Of a DNA stretch of 64,000 bases, positions 59,445-64,000 are shown in pieces (the stretch's first letter is position 1; every line of letters starts with the position of its first letter). The DNA is from Tethya wilhelma (lineage: Eukaryota; Porifera; Demospongiae; Tethyida; Tethyidae). Under the pieces are notes generated by a model. It was not told the origin of the DNA. It searched no databases and saw nothing but the letters and a program-made list of their open reading frames with translations. Where the stretch lies: positions 310,001-374,000 of the forward strand of contig CAXIPT010000005.1 in assembly GCA_964030475.1 (NCBI GenBank). The letters are read 5' to 3'. Both the position numbers and the translations under genes were made by a program.

Positions 59445-62400
59445 ATGAAACGATTTTTATTTATTCCTGCACCAGTAATGATGCTGACCTGTTGCCTGTT
59501 GGCTGTCACTAGTGCACAAAGTGAGTTGATATGTAATTTGATGTTAAAGAAGATGTGTAGTATAAATACAGTATTCATAGCTAAACATAATAGTTGGCAG
59601 CCTTCTAGCTAGTAGCACAGCTTAATTATAATTATTGCAATTTGACTCATCCTAGTTCTAGGATCTTTGCACTCTTGTTTCTTGAAAAGTATCAACTCTA
59701 AAATTAATTATCATCATCCATCTGTCCAAGCAGGTCCCAGTCTGCAGCCATCAATGGATGTGAGAGTTGCTCTAGGGTCAATAACCACCTTCAACTGTAC
59801 TGGGCAAGGCACTATCGTGTGGGTGGTGAATGGTCTCCAGTTGGTCCTACCAGACGACCTTGAGCCAGGTGGGATGGCCAGGCAGTTTGGTATCCTCCAC
59901 ATCAGAGGCCAATTTGACACATCTCTGCTTATGTTTCAAGCGACTGTTGCTAACAATGGAACTCAATTACGGTGCTTGATAAGGGAATCTGTAATGAGCA
60001 GTTCAACGGCAGTTATTGATGTTCACGGTGAGGGAAAATGATGTAATGATCATGAGTCGTGCAATCAGTTGTTGCACACATTATTTTAATGGTATTAATT
60101 TATTCTTATTAATGGCATCATTATGCCATACATTGTCACATATATATGCAATGTGAGAAATTAAACTCACAAATACACACACACATACGTCATACCCTCT
60201 CTCTTTCTCCAGGGGTTATCACGCGACCCCCTGTCAATACAACAGCCCCCCTCAACTCCAACATATCCTTCACCTGTGAGGGTGGTCCTGGAGACTTGGT
60301 CTGGTCTGTTAACAGTCTCCCAATTAGAAATCAGGATGATCAGGAGGTATTACCTTCTGAGTTTTTCACAATTCCCCAACCTCAAAGTAGCTACTCTGAA
60401 ATGTTTGTGTTTGGAAACATTGGTATGAATGGAACTGTCGCTATCCGTTGCCTTTTATTTGATGGCCAAACTGAGGCTATTGATAAAAGTGAACCAGTTT
60501 ATCTACAGCTATATGGTATGTGCAATACACTTTATGATTGTGATTATACTCACAGATTAACATGCATGCACATATAACAATTGCTTTACATGTATAGGTC
60601 TTCCTCTAACTCCCACTGATTTGACAATAGTTCATAGCTCAGGGTATGATTTGTCTCTTTCCTGGGAAGCTCCATTCTCTCTGGAGGGGGAGAACATCTC
60701 TTACATTGTGGAAGTCACTAACACTCACTCCAGAGAGAGAAGACAGCTGGAGAGTGACTCTTCTCAGCTAGTGTTCAGGGAACCAGAAGAGGGAGATTGC
60801 TCTTTGTATGAGTTTACAGTTCACTCTGTGAACCCGTTTGGACAAAGCCTTGATAACATTAATGGTACCCATCCCATACCAACAAGTATGTAAAACTCAA
60901 AACTATTGTATTAATTATTGTAGTTGTTGCTAATCAAGGTTCATACTCCTTTCTCTTTGTGCAGAACCTTTGGTCATATCATCTTCAAATATTGATTGGA
61001 ATTTTTCATTGCAAAATGGCACTTCACTTGCACTAACCTTCAATGTAAGCCTTTGATCTTGTGTAGTACTCTTTGATATACATGATGCATGTACTTTTGA
61101 CCTATAAACCAAGCACTTCCTGTTGCATGCATGTAGCTAGATCTAGACCAAACAAAGACTTAAAAATTTTCTACTATAACTTCCTTAGCTACACATACAT
61201 TACTACTGTCTGTATTTTATACCATTGCTTGCATGTACGTTCATTATTGTGCTTAAGGTCCCATCTCCTTGTGATGCATATCCTGTGAATTCCCTGATCA
61301 TTGAGCTTGCACCAACTGCTCAAGATTCAGCTCAGCTACAAACAATGGCAACTGTAGACAGTGATTTTGAACCAGTGACTGTACTAGTGGATCAAACTGA
61401 TGGCTTAATGAGAGACAGGAGCTATAATGTGACTGTCGAAGCTTTTAATGGTGTAGGGAGCACTTTATCTGAGAAAGTTTTGATATGTAAGTGAAAGAAC
61501 TTTTCACGAATTGTGATTATTAATTTTTATATTTTTATATGTAAACTATCCACATGCATGCATGCACTCATGATGTCATCTATATTCTTGCACAGATACT
61601 ACTGACCTTCAGTCTTCTTCAGTGGTGCTTCGAGAACATACTTTCACAGCTTTGGTGACTTGTACCTTTGCTGTTGGATCAGATGCTCGTGGCTGTGAAG
61701 TCTCCTTCTATGACTCCTCATCAATGGAGCTCTTGTTCTCTCAGAACATCACTCGTGAACCAACCTCCAACACTGTTACCAAGAACACCCCTCTCACGGG
61801 ACGGCTGGAAGGAAGAGAAGATATAAACATCACTGTCTTTGTTAGAGGGTGGCTAGCAGATGGATCCATCAGCTCAATCCAAGATGCTCACACAATCACA
61901 GTGCAAGGTAAGCCAGAGAAATGGCTTATTGATCAGTGTTTTAAAGATCACATAATGCTGCAGTTCCATCGCTACCTTCTACTACATCTTCTCCGGGTAC
62001 CGGTCCTCCACTGAAACCGAGTCCTGCCAATCCAAGCAACGCAGTGCCCATAATTATTGGTGCCATATTAGTGTTCATTGTGATACTGCTGTTGACTACT
62101 ATCACTGTCGTGGTCCTCATAATGTACTCAAGACTGAAAAGAAGAAAAGGTATGCCATAATACTCTGACTTTATGAGTTTGCATGCATCAATATTTGTGG
62201 TATTTTTAAAAAATTATTATTATGTGTATCCCCATACACAGCTGTGGCAGGTGGTGAGGTTACAACTGTTGGTGGAGATGATGTTCGTGTGACAGAATCA
62301 AATGTAGCGTATGGAGCTATTGACAAGGCAAAACGACAACAGAATCACACTCGAAATGGAACTCCACCAGCTATAGTCACTCAAGGTCTGTGTACTGATA

Positions 62401-63199
62401 GCTATATTATGCTGTTATTATTATTTCCACATGCATATGTGTGCAACAGTTACTATAGTAGAAAATGATGATTGTCTTGCTGATAATTATGTCCATTTTC
62501 TTATATTTTGTCGTCTCCAGCTCAGGACTGCATTTACAGTGAGCCCACAGCCCAACAGATGGTAGCCAATACAGCATATGGTGCTCTATTGACAGACAAT
62601 GGGAGGACAAGGGATGAACAGCCTCCACCTCTGCCACCAAAGGGTCAACTGAAACATAAAAAACTTAAAGGTAATGGCAATTGATTGAATTAGAAGACGC
62701 ATTGATGCAATACTATAATTTACTGCACAATCATAATACAAGCATGCAAGTCATGGACTACTTATTTTTATGTACATCATATTATCATCCAATAATGATT
62801 TGCAACTTAATTGATCCTGCAGTTGTTGTTGAGCCAGATGTACAGGAATTAGTCACCCTACCCAACCAAGCCTATGAATTGCCCACTTCTCATTCACCAC
62901 CTCTAGATCCACGTAACAACCATGATGGTACTGCTGCAAGTAATGGCAGCTCTTTGCAACCTGGGCTGAGAGCTGCAGACACTGCAGTTGCTCAAACATC
63001 AAGTACCCTTCAGCCATCTTCTTTGAAGATAGGTCCTGCATCTTATGAAGACGTGGATGCAGTTCTTGGACGTTCACCAGCTTACGAAGAGATTAAGAAC
63101 AGTTTGCGTCTTCCAGCAGGGAGTCCTTTTTATGAGGAGATTAAGACCAAGGCAGAATTACCACACCCGTCTGTGTTGTACGATGATGTAGTATTGAAA

Positions 63200-63202
<3 letters not shown>
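59445..63202 (+). CDS. Gene J: Ig-Ig-FN3-FN3-Cys-module receptor with five-tyrosine C-terminus
   Basis: Eleven exons: 59445-59520, 59734-60027, 60213-60515, 60598-60885, 60965-61044, 61258-61486, 61596-61907, 61964-62149, 62242-62385, 62521-62670 and 62823-63202, all GT-AG and in frame, 813 aa. Signal peptide 1-25; Ig1 26-123 (TFNCTG, IVWVVNG, LRCL); Ig2 124-224 (SFTCEGG, LVWSVN, IRCLLF); FN3 225-320 and 321-423; Cys module 424-527 (VTCTFAVGSDARGCEVSFYD); Pro/Ser/Thr stalk; membrane span about 554-582 followed by SRLKRRK. The 224-residue tail has CIYSEP, NTAYGALL, PPPLPPK, NQAYEL, ASYEDV, PAYEEI, PFYEEI and VLYDDV (V-x-Y-x-x-V fits ITIM). Intact; probably a signalling surface receptor. Confidence 0.92.
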
Positions 63203-63205
<3 letters not shown>

Positions 63206-63263
<58 letters not shown>

Positions 63264-63264
63264 A
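63206..63264. repeat. (TG)n microsatellite
   Basis: TG repeat starting right after the stop codon of gene J, in its 3' UTR or flank. Confidence 0.95.
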
Positions 63265-63503
63265 TGTGTGTCAATGTCAATTTTCAATTTTTGTTCATAG
63301 AAAAATTATCATAATTCATGACTACAATAATATGACCTGCATGACCTGGATATTGCTGTGGACGTGCTGTTGCCAAAGTGCCAGAGTGCATGCCATCACA
63401 ATCACATTCCAGAGGTCAACCAGGTTAAAGTGCACTTTGGGTCAGTTATGTGGCTTTCTGCACCAACACACTTAGATAGAGTAGCCTTTTCTCAGGACTG
63501 GTC

Positions 63504-64000
63504 ATGGAGATAAAATTGGATCGTTTTCTCATCACTGTGCTCTTCCTCCAACTAGCACTAGGAGTAAGAGTTCAATCAGGTCAGTCTATTAAGCTAAAAT
63601 TATCATTGATGCATAAATTTATAACCTCACTTCTATGCTATGATGTATATGCTCACACATGCACAGATGTTGTACCAGTGTGTCCTGATTTCCATCTCAC
63701 TGAAGGTGATCACAGTATTGCATACAACTCCAATCAGAATGTGACCCTCTCTTGCGAGATTGACGGAATTCACCCGGTGGTCTGGTCAATCGGCAGTGCT
63801 CTCAATCGGGCTGACAGTGATGTACAATATCGAACATCTAGCATTGAACATCTAGCCAGTTTATTTGACAACAATGCTATCATAGTTGAAATTGGTGAAA
63901 CTGGTCACAACTCATCTCAGCTTATCATAACTCAAGAGGCACGAGAGTTATTCTCCTCTGGACTACGAGTGGGGTGTCTTGCTCAGATACTTCTTTGCAA
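63504..64000 (+). CDS. Gene K: 5' end of a further Ig receptor
   Basis: Signal peptide exon 63504-63579 (MEIKLDRFLITVLFLQLALG, then VRVQS) and an Ig exon from 63667 that runs off the window. The Ig part reads NVTLSCEIDGIHPVVWSIGS and later LRVGCLAQ, giving the Cys, Trp and second Cys of an Ig fold. The phase 1 junction matches the family. It is spaced about 300 bp from gene J in the same orientation, so it is the next tandem member. Confidence 0.85.
   Translation, partial: MEIKLDRFLITVLFLQLALGVRVQSGQSIKLKLSLMHKFITSLLCYDVYAHTCTDVVPVCPDFHLTEGDHSIAYNSNQNVTLSCEIDGIHPVVWSIGSALNRADSDVQYRTSSIEHLASLFDNNAIIVEIGETGHNSSQLIITQEARELFSSGLRVGCLAQILLC

Overview
The window reads as nuclear DNA of an invertebrate animal. 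Introns are short (often 50-120 bp, GT-AG), proteins are built from signal peptide, Ig, FN3, membrane and tyrosine-rich tail exons, and intergenic DNA is AT-rich and packed with foldback elements, microsatellites and LINE fragments. The protein style (membrane-proximal Cys module with a G-S-D-A-x-G-C motif, dense paralogous receptor genes) suggests a demosponge, possibly Amphimedon or a relative. That is inference from memory of sponge proteins and was not tested.

The dominant content is one tandem multigene family of single-pass receptors. Subfamily I (plus strand, about 0.4-40.6 kb) has the order signal peptide, Ig, FN3, FN3, Cys module, membrane span, tyrosine tail. It includes intact genes A (5899-7915), D (29895-32384) and F (34981-40586). 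Gene C (24250-26395) is nearly complete, gene B (20958-22056) is broken by assembly gaps, E (32598-34612) is a pseudogene, and there are two decayed copies at 1-5065 and 10371-20500. Subfamily II (41.5-64 kb) has the same order plus an optional second Ig and a Ser/Thr-rich stalk. Genes G, H and I lie on the minus strand; J (59445-63202, intact, 813 aa) and K (63504-end) lie on the plus strand. Matching exon lengths and phases between H and J (303, 288, 80 and 312 nt exons) confirm the models.

The tails carry NxxY, YxxL/I/V and proline-rich motifs of the kind read by SH2, PTB and SH3 proteins, so these look like cell-surface recognition receptors with signalling tails. Genes A and F share an almost identical ectodomain but have entirely different cytoplasmic tails. 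Leader, membrane and tail exons are combined differently among the paralogues. I suggest, as inference only, a self/non-self or immune receptor cluster.

Mobile DNA fills 8-20 kb and most gaps: MULE-like foldbacks with 9-bp target duplications, two TGTCA...TGACA elements with 4-bp duplications, a 3.5-kb inverted-repeat element with a LINE inside it, a degraded Helitron-type N-terminal gene bounded by a recurrent GGGCGAGCC motif, and several LINE ends. A separate unrecognised 3' gene end lies at 57679-58781.

The assembly is imperfect. Single Ns at 5297, 21420, 21837, 26396, 29274, 34690, 44871 and 55340 and an 86-N gap at 43001-43086 join contigs whose flanks repeat each other. The 26397-29273 block is probably a misplaced, inverted contig.
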